A DNA stretch of 32,397 bases from Clostridiales bacterium (GCA_015056385.1 SVGI01000015.1:1-32397); one strand, 5' to 3'; shown: positions 15,439-25,112, numbered from the stretch's first letter. Translations and numbers: made by a program. The notes: generated from the sequence alone by a model not told the origin.

Positions 15439-16815
15439 TTATATTACAAAATCTCCGTCCTCGGTGGAAATTACCTTGAACACCTCTGCCTGCCTTAAGG
15501 TGTAGGCGTCGTAGTAGAGAATATATACCTCCTCATCCTCCTTATCCTCGCACCTGAATTCCCAGCAAAGAAGCTCCTTGCCGTTATCCCGGGGTATAAG
15601 AGCAAGGGATATTTCCTCTATACTCAAGCCGTCGCTTACAAGGCTCATAGCCTCCTCCATAGAGGCTATACCCTCCTTTTGTTCATGTTCCCTTGAGGTA
15701 TGGTTTATAACGTAATTCATACCCTCGAAGCCGTTTATTTCACCTGTATCGCAGTTTACGCGTACCTTTACCATATCTGAATAGTATTTTATTCCCTGGT
15801 TTTCATAAACGAAGTTTATAACTATATTACCGTTATATTTTTGGAAATACTGAGGCGCCATAGAGATATAGCCTGCGTTTTCCAAAAACTCCTGCGCCCT
15901 GTTAAGCCCGTCCTCAACAGATAATTTTTCTCTGTTTGACGAGCCGTCCCCTGTAAAGCTAACGATATGCCCGCCCTCCTTTGTTACAAGGGCAGAATAC
16001 ATTTTTTCTCCCTTTTCAAAGGCTACACACCAGCATTCAACGTCGCAGTGAAGCTCCTGCCTCTTCATAAGCTTATAATCATCGGATAACGAAAACACCT
16101 CTCTTACCTTACTTGCAGCGTCAAGATAGCTTATCTCCTCTCCCAACGAGGGCTTATCTTTTCCGTCCTCCTCGGGAAGAGCATCGGAAAAGGGACCGTC
16201 GTATATCAGGGTAGGATATTCAACAGATTCCTCTGTTATACTGTCAAAGCCTGAAAAATACACGTTATTGCCTGTTTCATCACTGCCCATAGCAATATTC
16301 GACAGCTCGTACCATGAGGATTCATTTGTAAGAGCGTCTTCCCTCATAGTATTGAGCCTTTCATTTATTTTAAGAGTACACGAAAGCATTGAGGCGAGGT
16401 TTTGAGAATGCTTTTCCTTAAATTCATCAACAGAAGCCTTCACCATAAGGGCAGACTGTGCGTAGTCCGACACCTGATTGAGATACTTTTCCAGGGAGCT
16501 TACACCTGACATATTAAGAGGCAGAAGGGCAAGATTATCTGCCGCGCCCTGTGCGTGGCGCATTATGCTTGCAAGTATTACAGATGAGTATTCCCCGCCT
16601 CCGGATGCCTTGAGCTTGTAAAACTCCTGCTCAAGCTCGTACATATGGCCTGTCATTTCCGAAAACGCTTTGGAATAGGTGCTTTCGTGTTCAGCAGTCA
16701 TATTGGTTATCCGGACGTTTCTGTCTGTAACCCACATAGCAAGGCCTATATTTGCAACTAAGGACAAGGTCAGCACCATCATAAATATTCTGTTATTAGT
16801 TAATCTTCTTATCAT
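15439..16815 (-). CDS. ypeB: Germination protein YpeB
   Basis: A 458-residue protein, against about 450 in Bacillus subtilis. The N-terminus has one membrane segment (about residues 11-28, LTLSLVANIGLAMWV). A helical domain follows (about 35-210) that includes the family-like YELSNIAMGSDETGNNVYFSG. The C-terminal half consists of PepSY-like repeats (EDGLNRAQEFLENAGY; SMEEAMSLVSDGLS). YpeB is needed to place and protect SleB in the spore, and the gene lies directly behind sleB with a 19-base gap and GGGGG before the ATG. The family call rests on sequence and on this pairing. Confidence 0.93.
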   Translation of the reverse strand: MIRRLTNNRIFMMVLTLSLVANIGLAMWVTDRNVRITNMTAEHESTYSKAFSEMTGHMYELEQEFYKLKASGGGEYSSVILASIMRHAQGAADNLALLPLNMSGVSSLEKYLNQVSDYAQSALMVKASVDEFKEKHSQNLASMLSCTLKINERLNTMREDALTNESSWYELSNIAMGSDETGNNVYFSGFDSITEESVEYPTLIYDGPFSDALPEEDGKDKPSLGEEISYLDAASKVREVFSLSDDYKLMKRQELHCDVECWCVAFEKGEKMYSALVTKEGGHIVSFTGDGSSNREKLSVEDGLNRAQEFLENAGYISMAPQYFQKYNGNIVINFVYENQGIKYYSDMVKVRVNCDTGEINGFEGMNYVINHTSREHEQKEGIASMEEAMSLVSDGLSIEEISLALIPRDNGKELLCWEFRCEDKEDEEVYILYYDAYTLRQAEVFKVISTEDGDFVI

Positions 16816-16834
16816 AGAATATCATCCCCCTAAA

Positions 16835-17542
16835 TCATCTTGCAAAAACGTGATTGCCTATTGTCATATGCACGTCAAGCTTTTTAATCCACGAGCTTGT
16901 GGCTGTTTTGGGATTATAGTAATAAAGAGCCCCGTAGGTAGGGTCCCAGCCGTTTAGCGCATCTCTTGCAGCGTTTATAGCCGTTTGGTCCGGAGTATAA
17001 TTTATCTGTCCGTCTGCCACGCAGGTAAACGCCAGGGGCTGATATACCACGCCTGAAACTGTGTTTGGAAATTGGGATGACCGTACTCTGTTGAGCACAA
17101 CAGCCGCAACAGCGACCTGCCCAACGTAGGGCTCTCCCCTTGCCTCGCCGTAAACAACTCTTGCAAGAAGATATAAATCTCCACTTGTAGCGCCACCGCC
17201 TGTACCTGAGGATGAGCCACCTGTACCTGAGGACAAGGTTATGCCTAAAGCTCTTGCAGTTTCCTCTCCTACAATACCGTCTACCTTAAGACCGTTTCTG
17301 CGCTGAAAATATTTTACAGCCTCCTCTGTTTGGGAGCCAAATATACCGTCTACACTTCCGGAGTAATACCCCCAATTTTTAAGCTTAGTCTGTATTTTTC
17401 TCACCGTTGAGCCAGTGGAGCCTCTTTTTATAACTGTTGCCGCCTCTGCCCTTGGCGTAAATACATCTGTACTGTAAGCACCTGCAACAACACATACCAA
17501 AAGCACGGCAACGGTAATGAAAATACCTATACGTCTTTTCAT
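16835..17542 (-). CDS. sleB: Spore cortex-lytic enzyme SleB
   Basis: A 235-residue exported lytic transglycosylase that degrades cortex peptidoglycan at germination. The signal peptide (residues 1-34) has a cut site near AEA-AT. A PG_binding_1 domain (about 36-100) contains GSTGSTVRKIQ, GYYSGSVDGIFGSQT and VDGIVGEETARALG. A Ser/Gly-rich linker (104-121) leads to the Hydrolase_2 catalytic domain, with Glu133 in VVYGEARGEPYVGQVAVAAV as the predicted catalytic acid. AGGAGA precedes the ATG. ypeB follows. A forespore sigma-G promoter is expected, but I could not identify one convincingly in 17543-17712. Confidence 0.95.
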   Translation of the reverse strand: MKRRIGIFITVAVLLVCVVAGAYSTDVFTPRAEAATVIKRGSTGSTVRKIQTKLKNWGYYSGSVDGIFGSQTEEAVKYFQRRNGLKVDGIVGEETARALGITLSSGTGGSSSGTGGGATSGDLYLLARVVYGEARGEPYVGQVAVAAVVLNRVRSSQFPNTVSGVVYQPLAFTCVADGQINYTPDQTAINAARDALNGWDPTYGALYYYNPKTATSSWIKKLDVHMTIGNHVFAR

Positions 17543-17712
17543 ATACTTCTCCTTTTGTTTTACAGTTTATGTGCTGTTATTATTTAACAAAATACTTATC
17601 AATATACTCTGTATACACAAATTTGTGATGCTAAAATTTCGTGAGCATAATTCAGGACAAAGTACAATACATTTTACATACCACCCCACAATAAACGTGA
17701 AAGGAAAAAGTA

Positions 17713-18600
17713 ATGAAAAAGCAACCCTATAAAAAATATTTGATTCTTATTTGCGTATGTATCGTACTTATAATAGCTGCAACGCTGATATCAAAGGGAA
17801 ACAGCGGTACTACACCGCCCGATACGCCCCCATCACCCACGTTATCTCCCGATATGCCGCCGTCCCCTACACCCACGCTACCGAACAATAACGTAGATAC
17901 AGATATATTGGACACTATTGACAACACTCCCTACGGATGGGGCGTTGTAAGGAACAAAAACCACACTACACCCCGGATATCAGCTGATGAGGAGCGCATA
18001 TTATCCACCTACGACGGCTTATATTACGTAGAAACACAGGAAAAGGTACTCTATCTTACGTTTAATTTGGGATATGAATCAGGAGCTACACAGAACGTCC
18101 TTGACAGACTTCGTGAAAGAAATATAAAGGCTGTATTTTTCCTTACGGGGGATTACGTATGCGATAAAAACAACGAAGCTATAATAAACAGAATTGCGCA
18201 TGAGGGGCATCTCTTTGGCAATCACGGCTTTACGCACACAGACTATACAGAGCTTTCTTCCCCTGCCATTGTGGAGGATTACAACAGGCTTTCAAATGAG
18301 CTTTACGAAAAATATTCCGTTTCCTGCTCATACGTGCGCCCGCCCTACTGTAAATACAGCGAAAGAGTAGTTGCCGCAGGAAGCCTGCTTTCATACAAAA
18401 CAGTTTTCTGGAGCATAGCCTTTGATGATTATGGGGCAAACAAGGGTAGGGATTACGCATATAATACGCTTATGGATAACCTGCACCCCGGCGCCATAAT
18501 ACTTATACACCCTACGTATTCGGGAATAGACGATTATTTTGAGGATTTTCTTGATGCCGCAATGAGTGAGGGCTACAAATTCGAGCTTTTACAGGAATAA
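17713..18600 (+). CDS. PdaA-like polysaccharide deacetylase with Asp-to-Asn change at the active site
   Basis: A 295-residue membrane-anchored protein. A membrane segment (about residues 9-27) and a Pro/Thr/Ser-rich linker (33-58) precede a PdaA-type de-N-acetylase domain. NTPYGWGVVRNKNH and FFLTGDYV match the muramic delta-lactam enzymes that modify spore cortex. Metal-binding histidines are present (His171 and His175 in NHGFTH), as are the RPPY loop at 209-212 and His266 in LIHPTY. However, motif 1, usually TFDxG, reads TFNLG, so the catalytic base Asp is Asn118. ATG 17713 has AAAGGA upstream. It is divergent from sleB-ypeB, which supports a spore role. Activity is uncertain. Confidence 0.88.
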   Translation: MKKQPYKKYLILICVCIVLIIAATLISKGNSGTTPPDTPPSPTLSPDMPPSPTPTLPNNNVDTDILDTIDNTPYGWGVVRNKNHTTPRISADEERILSTYDGLYYVETQEKVLYLTFNLGYESGATQNVLDRLRERNIKAVFFLTGDYVCDKNNEAIINRIAHEGHLFGNHGFTHTDYTELSSPAIVEDYNRLSNELYEKYSVSCSYVRPPYCKYSERVVAAGSLLSYKTVFWSIAFDDYGANKGRDYAYNTLMDNLHPGAIILIHPTYSGIDDYFEDFLDAAMSEGYKFELLQE

Positions 18601-18601
18601 A

Positions 18602-18632
18602 AAAACTCTCCTTTTTTATAAAGGAGAGTTTT
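18602..18632. terminator. Bidirectional terminator
   Basis: AAAACTCTCCTTT / AAAGGAGAGTTTT with a short loop, A-rich before and T-rich after the stem, between convergent genes ending at 18600 and 18643. Confidence 0.92.
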
Positions 18633-18642
18633 ATTTTATACC

Positions 18643-19899
18643 TTACTGCTTTACATACTGTGCGGCAGCTTTTCCTGCTATATTACCTGAGGTCCACGCC
18701 CATTGGAGATTATAACCGCCACATTCACCTGTAACGTCTATTGCCTCTCCGCTGAAATAAAGGCCACTATGTATTAAAGAGGACATTGTGTATCTGTCTA
18801 TCTCTAAAACCGAAACACCGCCTAATGAGCCCTGGGCGTATTCAAAGCCGCGTACACCCACTACCCTGCGGCGCAACGAGCATATAGCCTTTGCAATACC
18901 CTTTGCGTAGCTCATATTCATTTTTTCTACGGGCATCCCCTCACTTATGCCTATCTCTGAAAGAATTACGGCAACTAGCTTCTTATGTGTAAAGCAATTT
19001 ATAACCTCGTCCACAGTACTATAAATGCCGGACCTGCAAAGCCTTAAAACTCCATCTGCAATACTGTCAAATGAAACGCCGTGAGAAAGGTTGAGAGATA
19101 TATAAACATCCTCTTCACCGCTATCAAGAGCCTTTATAGCATCAAGGCTTGCGGAAAAAGCAGGCGGGCCTGAAATACCATAATTGGTAAAGAGTATATC
19201 CCCATTATATTCCCCAACAATTTTTCCACAGATTTCAAGGCTTAACGTGCCCTCTATCTTAACTCCGTCCACACGTTTTATAAAGCCGTCCTTTGTAATA
19301 AGGGCAGATATTACAGGTAAATATTTATTTGTACTATGCCCCAGGGACGATGCAATTTTATTTGAATATCCGTCTGAGCCGCTATCCGGGGCGGCGGCAC
19401 CTCCTGTGGCTATTATAACTGCCTTTGCCCTTATATCACCGTTATTTGTTTCTATATTAAATACGTTATTCTTCTTTTTTATATCGCCAACCTGTGTTGG
19501 ATATTTTATATCTACACCCGCCTTTTTAACAGCGTTTGTAAGGGCAGAGCAAACAAATGCCGCCTGAAAGGACATAGGAAAAAGCTTCGAATCCTCATCC
19601 TTCACCACTATAATGCCGATACTCTCAAAAAAGCTTACTGCATCGCTAACTGAAAACTTCTTTAACGCATCCCTCACAAAGCTTATATCTTCACATCTGT
19701 AATGGGTGGAGTCGTCTGCCTTCAAATTGGTTATATTGCATCGCCCGTTACCTGTACGGAGAAGCTTTTTTGCAGACCCTTCGTTTTTTTCCAATATACA
19801 GACGCTTGACGCGCCCTCCTTTACAGCGGAATATGCCGCCATAAGCCCTGATGCGCCTGCGCCGATTACAGCAATATCGAAGATTTCGTGATTACTCAT
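18643..19899 (-). CDS. HI0933-family FAD-dependent oxidoreductase (YhiN/BaiN-type)
   Basis: A 418-residue flavoprotein. FAD binding is shown by DIAVIGAGASGLMAAYSAV at the N-terminus, KKLLRTGNGRCNITN (the family hallmark), AVIIATGGAAAPDSGSDG in the middle, and a C-terminal SGLYFSGEAIDVTGECGGYNLQWAWTSG block, here described only by its motifs. I chose ATG 19899 because TTGGAG, which an upstream TTG start would use, is the ribosome site six bases before it. Members include a bile-acid-related dehydrogenase in gut Clostridia, but most are uncharacterised and near-universal, so no bile-acid role is claimed. It lies 26 bases after the GH3 lipoprotein gene. Confidence 0.91.
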   Translation of the reverse strand: MSNHEIFDIAVIGAGASGLMAAYSAVKEGASSVCILEKNEGSAKKLLRTGNGRCNITNLKADDSTHYRCEDISFVRDALKKFSVSDAVSFFESIGIIVVKDEDSKLFPMSFQAAFVCSALTNAVKKAGVDIKYPTQVGDIKKKNNVFNIETNNGDIRAKAVIIATGGAAAPDSGSDGYSNKIASSLGHSTNKYLPVISALITKDGFIKRVDGVKIEGTLSLEICGKIVGEYNGDILFTNYGISGPPAFSASLDAIKALDSGEEDVYISLNLSHGVSFDSIADGVLRLCRSGIYSTVDEVINCFTHKKLVAVILSEIGISEGMPVEKMNMSYAKGIAKAICSLRRRVVGVRGFEYAQGSLGGVSVLEIDRYTMSSLIHSGLYFSGEAIDVTGECGGYNLQWAWTSGNIAGKAAAQYVKQ

Positions 19900-19925
19900 T
19901 ATGAGCTCCAATTATAAATAATATA

Positions 19926-21131
19926 TCAGTTAAGTATACCGTATTCCATTTTAAGCTTTAATATACGGTATACGCTTTCATCAATTCTCTCTATGGATAT
20001 ATCCCCATTTTCGACTGCAGATATTACACCCTCAATAGCGCCTACGTGATTAGCCGGCAACAGTAATATATCACACCCTGCCTTAATTACGTTTACTGCC
20101 GCCTCGGCAGATGTATAATTATTTGTAATAGCACCCATATCAAGAGCATCGGTTATTACAATTCCTTCAAACCCGAGCTGCCCTCTGAGCACAGTTGTAA
20201 CCATATTGTACGACATAGTAGCAGGAATCATATCACCGTTTATATTCGGTGTGGCAACGTGGCCTACCATAACCATATCCCCTGCCTTTGCCTCCATAAA
20301 CGGCAACCATTCACAATTGAGCATTTCATCTGCCGTTTTGTATGATACGGCTATCCCCTCATGGCTGTCCTCCTTGGTGTCCCCATGGCCGGGAAAATGC
20401 TTATACGTTGCAATAATACCCTGTGAATTAAACCCCTGTGTTACGGCAGATACCATCTGTGCTACAACCAAAGGATCGTTCGAAAACGCCCTTGTACCGA
20501 TAATAGGGTTTCTGGGGTTTGTATTAACATCTGCAACAGGAGCAAAATTAAGGTTAAATCCGTATTTCTTCAAATATCCGCCGATGGCGCTACCCATCTG
20601 AAGAGCGTTTTTGGTATCCCCCGTTGAGCCTACGGAAGCAGCATTTTTATATTTCGTAACATTGAAATTTTTGTTATTTGCAATTCTGGCAACCACTCCA
20701 CCCTCTTCATCAACTGAAATGAACATAGGAATATCACCTAAATCGGTAAAATCCTCATTGAACCGGGTTACCTGTGAGGGGTCGATTATGTTTTTTGCAA
20801 AAAGTGTTACACCGCCAACAGGATACAGAGCATAGTTATCCCTCATTTCCTGAGTAAGAGAGGTTGCAGTGGTAGATTCCGTAAGAGCCTCGGGACTCAC
20901 TATAAAAAGCTGACATACCTTTTCCTTAAGTGTCATACCATCCATAAACACAAGAACAGGGTCAGGGGTTGGCGTGGGAGTAGGTGTAGGTACAGGCGTA
21001 ACAACAGGGGTAGGTGTGGATACTGTGGCAGAAGGCGTACCTACATCAGGCGTGGGTATTACACTACACCCTGTAATCCAGCACAATACCAATAAAAGAA
21101 CGACACCTATAAAACGCTTTTTCACAAACAT
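19926..21131 (-). CDS. Glycoside hydrolase family 3 lipoprotein, NagZ-like beta-N-acetylhexosaminidase
   Basis: A 401-residue secreted lipoprotein. The signal peptide has a lipobox, WITGC, with Cys22 as the lipidation site. A Thr/Pro linker follows (about 27-57, PTPTPTPTPDP). The catalytic domain has VDEEGGVVARI, the NagZ signature KHFPGHGDTKEDSH at 244-257 with its His/Asp dyad, and VITDALDMGAI with the presumed nucleophile Asp328. It probably removes GlcNAc from muropeptides at the cell surface. I chose ATG 21131 over ATG 21149: the upstream start lies only about 15 bases from the predicted transcription start with no ribosome site, while 21131 has AGAGAG. Confidence 0.92.
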   Translation of the reverse strand: MFVKKRFIGVVLLLVLCWITGCSVIPTPDVGTPSATVSTPTPVVTPVPTPTPTPTPDPVLVFMDGMTLKEKVCQLFIVSPEALTESTTATSLTQEMRDNYALYPVGGVTLFAKNIIDPSQVTRFNEDFTDLGDIPMFISVDEEGGVVARIANNKNFNVTKYKNAASVGSTGDTKNALQMGSAIGGYLKKYGFNLNFAPVADVNTNPRNPIIGTRAFSNDPLVVAQMVSAVTQGFNSQGIIATYKHFPGHGDTKEDSHEGIAVSYKTADEMLNCEWLPFMEAKAGDMVMVGHVATPNINGDMIPATMSYNMVTTVLRGQLGFEGIVITDALDMGAITNNYTSAEAAVNVIKAGCDILLLPANHVGAIEGVISAVENGDISIERIDESVYRILKLKMEYGILN

Positions 21132-21170
21132 CTTACTCTCTGCTACCATATTTTTAGAACATATAATGAT

Positions 21171-21199
21171 ATAATATCAAAATAACCCTTAAAAATCAA
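21171..21199 (-). promoter_or_regulatory. Sigma-A promoter of the GH3 lipoprotein operon
   Basis: Minus strand TTGATT, a 17-base spacer and TATTAT, between the purH terminator and the lipoprotein gene. Confidence 0.68.
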
Positions 21200-21211
21200 C
21201 ACCGTTACAAC

Positions 21212-21244
21212 ATAAAAAGCGCCCGGACAAATATCCGAGCGCTT
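21212..21244 (-). terminator. Rho-independent terminator of the purine operon
   Basis: On the minus strand AAGCGCTCGGA pairs with TCCGGGCGCTT (one mismatch), followed by TTTAT. It starts about 18 bases after the purH stop. Confidence 0.87.
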
Positions 21245-21262
21245 ATATCATTTGATTTTATA

Positions 21263-22816
21263 TCAATGCTTGAAGTGGCGCATACCTGTAAATACCATTG
21301 CAATACCGTATTTATTACATGCTGCAATAGATTCCTCATCTCTTATACTTCCGCCTGGCTGGATAATGGCTGTGATACCTGCCGCAGCAGCAGCCTCAAC
21401 ACAGTCTGAGAATGGGAAGAATGCGTCTGATGCAAGAACCGCACCCTTAACCTTGTCGCCGCTTCTTTCAATAGCGCCTGTGGTTGCCCATACTCTGTTA
21501 ACCTGACCGGGTCCGATGCCTAAGGACTGCTTATCCTTACCGATAGCAATACCGTTTGATTTGGTATGCTTTACTATCTTCCACATAAACTTAAGGGATT
21601 CCATTTCCTCAGCTGTGGGAGCGCGGTCTGTAACAACCTTAAGGTCCTCCTCAATAAGAAGCTTATCGTTGTAGCCCTGAACAAGCATACCGCCAACAAC
21701 CTTCTTCATATCCCAGATAGGCTTTTCGGGCTTCTTGGATATGTTTTCGTTTACCATAACGCGGATGTTCTTCTTCTGTGTAAGAATTTCAAGAGCCTCA
21801 GGGGTAAATGAAGGAGCAATAACGATCTCAAGGAAAATCTTGGACATTTCTGTTGCTGTCTGAGCATCAATTTCGCGGTTAGATGCAACGATTCCGCCAA
21901 AAATAGATACGGGGTCTGATTCGTATGCCTTCATATATGCCTCGTAGATAGTATCTGCACTGCCTACGCCGCAGGGATTTGCATGCTTTACTGCAACGAT
22001 AGTGGGCTCGTCAAACTCTCTCAAAAGGTCCAATGCGCCGTTTGTATCGTTGATATTATTATAGGAAATTTCCTTGCCGTGAAGCTGCTTTGCATTTGAA
22101 AGGCTGCATGCAGGAGCGTTGATCTCTCTGTAAAAGGCTGCGCTCTGATGAGGATTCTCGCCGTAACGCATTTCCTGAACCTTTTCATACGTAAGAGTAA
22201 GAAGCTCGGGATATTCTGCGTATGTGGGAACCTGTGCACGCATATATTCTGCTATCATAGCATCGTAGTTTGCCGTATGCTCAAATACCTTTGCGGAAAG
22301 GTAAAGCTTTGTTTCAAGGGAAACCTCGCCGTTTTCCTTAAGCTCGCTTAATACCTTGGGGTAATCAGCAGGGTCTACAAGAACTACAACGTCCTGCCAG
22401 TTCTTTGCAGCTGCACGGAGCATTGAGGGGCCGCCGATATCGATATTTTCGATAGCCTCTTCTCTTGTAACGCCCTCCTTAAGTATTGTTTTTCTGAAGG
22501 GATAGAGGTTAATTATTATGAAATCTACGGGAGTAATATCAAGAGATTTTATCTGCTCCATATGCTCCTTATTAGAGCGCATAGCAAGTATGCCGCCGTG
22601 AATCTTGGGGTGAAGCGTTTTTACACGACCGTCAAGACACTCGGGAAAGCCTGTTATATCACTTACTGCAGTAACCTCAAGGCCTGCCTCTGTAAGAGTT
22701 TTTGCTGTACCGCCTGTGGAAACGATTTCCACAGAATACTGTGCAAGCTCCTTTGCCAGCTCAACGATACCCGTTTTATCTGAAACGCTGATAATTGCTC
22801 TTCTCTTTTTATCCAT
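21263..22816 (-). CDS. purH: Bifunctional AICAR formyltransferase/IMP cyclohydrolase
   Basis: A 517-residue enzyme for the last two steps of IMP synthesis. The N-terminal MGS-like cyclohydrolase domain (about 1-145) shows [21 protein letters not shown] and [14 protein letters not shown]. The transformylase domain has [25 protein letters not shown] with the Lys-His pair, NGIAIGKD and GPGQVNRV, and ends with the typical GMRHFKH tail. The length is standard. It is the last gene of purE-purM-purN-purH, 40 bases after purN. Confidence 0.97.
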   Translation of the reverse strand: MDKKRRAIISVSDKTGIVELAKELAQYSVEIVSTGGTAKTLTEAGLEVTAVSDITGFPECLDGRVKTLHPKIHGGILAMRSNKEHMEQIKSLDITPVDFIIINLYPFRKTILKEGVTREEAIENIDIGGPSMLRAAAKNWQDVVVLVDPADYPKVLSELKENGEVSLETKLYLSAKVFEHTANYDAMIAEYMRAQVPTYAEYPELLTLTYEKVQEMRYGENPHQSAAFYREINAPACSLSNAKQLHGKEISYNNINDTNGALDLLREFDEPTIVAVKHANPCGVGSADTIYEAYMKAYESDPVSIFGGIVASNREIDAQTATEMSKIFLEIVIAPSFTPEALEILTQKKNIRVMVNENISKKPEKPIWDMKKVVGGMLVQGYNDKLLIEEDLKVVTDRAPTAEEMESLKFMWKIVKHTKSNGIAIGKDKQSLGIGPGQVNRVWATTGAIERSGDKVKGAVLASDAFFPFSDCVEAAAAAGITAIIQPGGSIRDEESIAACNKYGIAMVFTGMRHFKH

Positions 22817-22856
22817 ATATATTGCCTTTCTTTGAAATGGGCCTTGCCCTTGTTCT

Positions 22857-23480
22857 TTACTTTACCTTTACTCTTGAGCCTATAACCTCAAGCCTGTCCT
22901 CACAGAAAAGCGCCACTGCCTTGGGAAGCATCTTATGCTCTATCTCAAGCACGCGGGACTGTATTTCCTCGGGAGTATCCTCGTAATAAACAGGAACGCT
23001 TTCCTGAAGTATTATTGCGCCGTGGTCTGCAAGCTCGTCAACAAAATGGACAGTTGCGCCTGTAAGCTTAACACCGCTTGCCTTTACGCCCTCGTGAACG
23101 TGGATACCGTACCAGCCCTCACCGCAGAAGGAAGGAATAAGGGCAGGATGAATATTTATTATCCTGTTTGTATATTCCCTTGTGATTTCCCCGGGAAGAA
23201 TTTTTATGTAGCCTGCAAGAACGATAAGGTCGGGAGAAAGCACCTTAAGCTCTCTCAAAAGCTCCTCGTTATATTCGCCGACGCTGCCGTATGATTTATA
23301 ATCCACCGAAACAGCCTTAATGCCTGCAAGCCTTGCACGCTCCAGGGCGTAAGCGCCGGGATTATTGGATATTACACCAACAATATCTCCGTTTATTTCG
23401 CCATTTTGCCATGCATCTATAATGCTCTGAAGGTCAGTGCCTCCGCCGCTTGCAAGAACAACTATACGCTTTTTAATCAT
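22857..23480 (-). CDS. purN: Phosphoribosylglycinamide formyltransferase (GART)
   Basis: A 207-residue enzyme transferring a formyl group from 10-formyl-THF to GAR. The N-terminal phosphate loop reads [14 protein letters not shown]. Catalytic residues are Asn109 and His111 in [10 protein letters not shown] and Asp148 in [12 protein letters not shown]. Its ATG overlaps the purM TGA in an ATGA arrangement, which implies translational coupling. Tetrahydrofolate dependence distinguishes it from the formate-using PurT. Confidence 0.97.
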   Translation of the reverse strand: MIKKRIVVLASGGGTDLQSIIDAWQNGEINGDIVGVISNNPGAYALERARLAGIKAVSVDYKSYGSVGEYNEELLRELKVLSPDLIVLAGYIKILPGEITREYTNRIINIHPALIPSFCGEGWYGIHVHEGVKASGVKLTGATVHFVDELADHGAIILQESVPVYYEDTPEEIQSRVLEIEHKMLPKAVALFCEDRLEVIGSRVKVK

Positions 23481-24505
23481 ATAAACTCTACTTCTTTACC
23501 TGTATTCTTAACAACATCACCAATTACGAAGGGCTCGAAGCCGCCTGCCTTAATTGCTGCGCATGTTGCATCGCAATCCTCGCCTGCTACTGCAACAACA
23601 AGGCCGATACCCATATTGAATGTGTTGTAAAGCTCGTCTACACCTGTACCTGCCCACTTAGCAAGTAAGGGGAATATAGGATCCATATCCCATGACCCAA
23701 GGCGTACGCGCGCCGCAAGACCCTCGGGGAGCATACGGGGAATATTTTCGATAAATCCGCCGCCTGTGATATGTGCCATACCCTGAATATTAAGGGTTGT
23801 TGCAATATTATACATCATTGAGGAGTAGATATGAGTGGGTCTCAAAAGAGCCTCGCCAACCGTCATAGAAAGCTCGTCTACGTACTCGCCTAATCTGTTC
23901 TTTTCCTCAATAGCAAGCCTTCTTACGAGAGAATAGCCGTTACTGTGAACACCTGAGGACTTAACGCCGATAAGAACACTGCCTTCTTTAATAGCCGAAC
24001 CGTCAATAATGCGTTTCTTATCTGCAATACCTACGGAGAAGCCTGCTATATCGTATTCATCCTTTGTATAGAAGCCGGGCATTTCCGCAGTTTCACCGCC
24101 GATAAGTGCGCAGCCTGCAAGCACGCACCCGTCTGCAACGCCCTTAACGATAGATGCTATCTTTTCAGGCTCAAGCTTTGCAGTTGCGATATAGTCAAGG
24201 AAAAGAAGAGGCTTTGCGCCCTGACATGCAATGTCGTTTACGCACATAGCAACACAGTCCTGACCTATCGTATCGTGCTTATCAAGCATAAATGCAATTT
24301 TAAGCTTTGTACCAACGCCGTCTGTACCTGCCACAAGAACAGGCTCCTCGAACTTGAAGGGGGCTATGGAATAGAATCCGCCGAAGGAACCTATACCCTT
24401 AAGTACGTTTTCATCAAATGTTTTTGAAACATGCTCACGCATGAGCTTTACTGCCTGATAACCGGCGGTTACGTCTACACCGGCATCCTTATAGGTGATA
24501 CCCAT
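23477..24505 (-). CDS. purM: Phosphoribosylformylglycinamidine cyclo-ligase (AIR synthetase)
   Basis: A 342-residue ATP-dependent enzyme closing the imidazole ring to give AIR. Motifs: YKDAGVDVTAGYQAV at the N-terminus, GTDGVGTKLKIAF, DCVAMCVNDI, GGETAEMPGFY, SSGVHSNGYSLVRR and HITGGGFIENIPR. These run in the standard order over a standard length. It starts 23 bases after purE and overlaps purN by four bases. Confidence 0.97.
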   Translation of the reverse strand: MGITYKDAGVDVTAGYQAVKLMREHVSKTFDENVLKGIGSFGGFYSIAPFKFEEPVLVAGTDGVGTKLKIAFMLDKHDTIGQDCVAMCVNDIACQGAKPLLFLDYIATAKLEPEKIASIVKGVADGCVLAGCALIGGETAEMPGFYTKDEYDIAGFSVGIADKKRIIDGSAIKEGSVLIGVKSSGVHSNGYSLVRRLAIEEKNRLGEYVDELSMTVGEALLRPTHIYSSMMYNIATTLNIQGMAHITGGGFIENIPRMLPEGLAARVRLGSWDMDPIFPLLAKWAGTGVDELYNTFNMGIGLVVAVAGEDCDATCAAIKAGGFEPFVIGDVVKNTGKEVEFI

Positions 24506-24528
24506 ATTATTATCCCTCTCAAATTCTA

Positions 24529-25023
24529 TTATTTTGAAATAAGCTCGTTAACGGCTTTATCTTGTTTTTCTACGTCCCTTGCCATTGATTCCTTGTATTC
24601 CTCAAGCTTGACTCTGAGACCCTCATCTGAAAGCGCTATCATCTGTGCTGCAAGGATAGCCGCGTTTTCAGCGCCGTCTACGGCTACTGTTGCAACGGGA
24701 ATACCCTTTGGCATCTGTACCATTGAAAGAAGTGAATCCATGCCGTCCATAAATGAGGACTTTATAGGAATACCTATAACGGGAAGCACTGTATATGCTG
24801 CAAGAACACCGCCTAAATGCGCAGCCTTTCCTGCTGCTGCAATAATAGCGCTGTACCCGTCCTTCTGTGCATTTGATGCTACCTCTGCTGCTGCAGCAGG
24901 TGTTCTGTGTGCGGAAATAACGCGAATTGTATAATCAATAGACAATTTAGAGAGCATATCCGCGGCCTTTTTGACAACGTCAAAATCGGACTGGCTGCCC
25001 ATAACAATCAAAACCTTACTCAC
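24529..25023 (-). CDS. purE: N5-carboxyaminoimidazole ribonucleotide mutase
   Basis: A 164-residue mutase converting N5-CAIR to CAIR. VLIVMGSQSDFDVV is the family N-terminus and ISAHRTP (residues 36-42) carries the catalytic His39. AAAGKAAHLGGVLAA and PVIGIPIKSSFMDGMDSLLSMVQMP follow, described here by position near 65-110. The start is GTG at 25023, with AGGAG six bases upstream. It heads the operon behind the promoter at 25084-25112. Class I PurE normally needs a PurK, which is not in this window. Confidence 0.96.
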   Translation of the reverse strand: MSKVLIVMGSQSDFDVVKKAADMLSKLSIDYTIRVISAHRTPAAAAEVASNAQKDGYSAIIAAAGKAAHLGGVLAAYTVLPVIGIPIKSSFMDGMDSLLSMVQMPKGIPVATVAVDGAENAAILAAQMIALSDEGLRVKLEEYKESMARDVEKQDKAVNELISK

Positions 25024-25083
25024 TTTTTTCTCCTGTTTGCGCTCATTAAATATATAAAGACATACCTCTACATATACGTTGAT

Positions 25084-25112
25084 ATTTTAATATACTACCC
25101 GATTTTTGTCAA
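25084..25112 (-). promoter_or_regulatory. Sigma-A promoter of purE-purM-purN-purH
   Basis: Minus strand TTGACA, a 17-base spacer and TAAAAT; the leader to the GTG is about 55 bases. No purine riboswitch or clear PurR box was found. The 151 bases between this promoter and the hairpin at 25264 hold no supported gene. Confidence 0.82.

Noticed and set aside
17543-17712. Sigma-G/sigma-F promoters for sleB and the deacetylase gene
   Set aside because: Partial matches such as TGAATT...CATCACA are too weak to call.
18643-19899. Bile-acid dehydrogenase (BaiN) function
   Set aside because: The HI0933 family is widespread and mostly uncharacterised; no other bai-type gene is present in the window.
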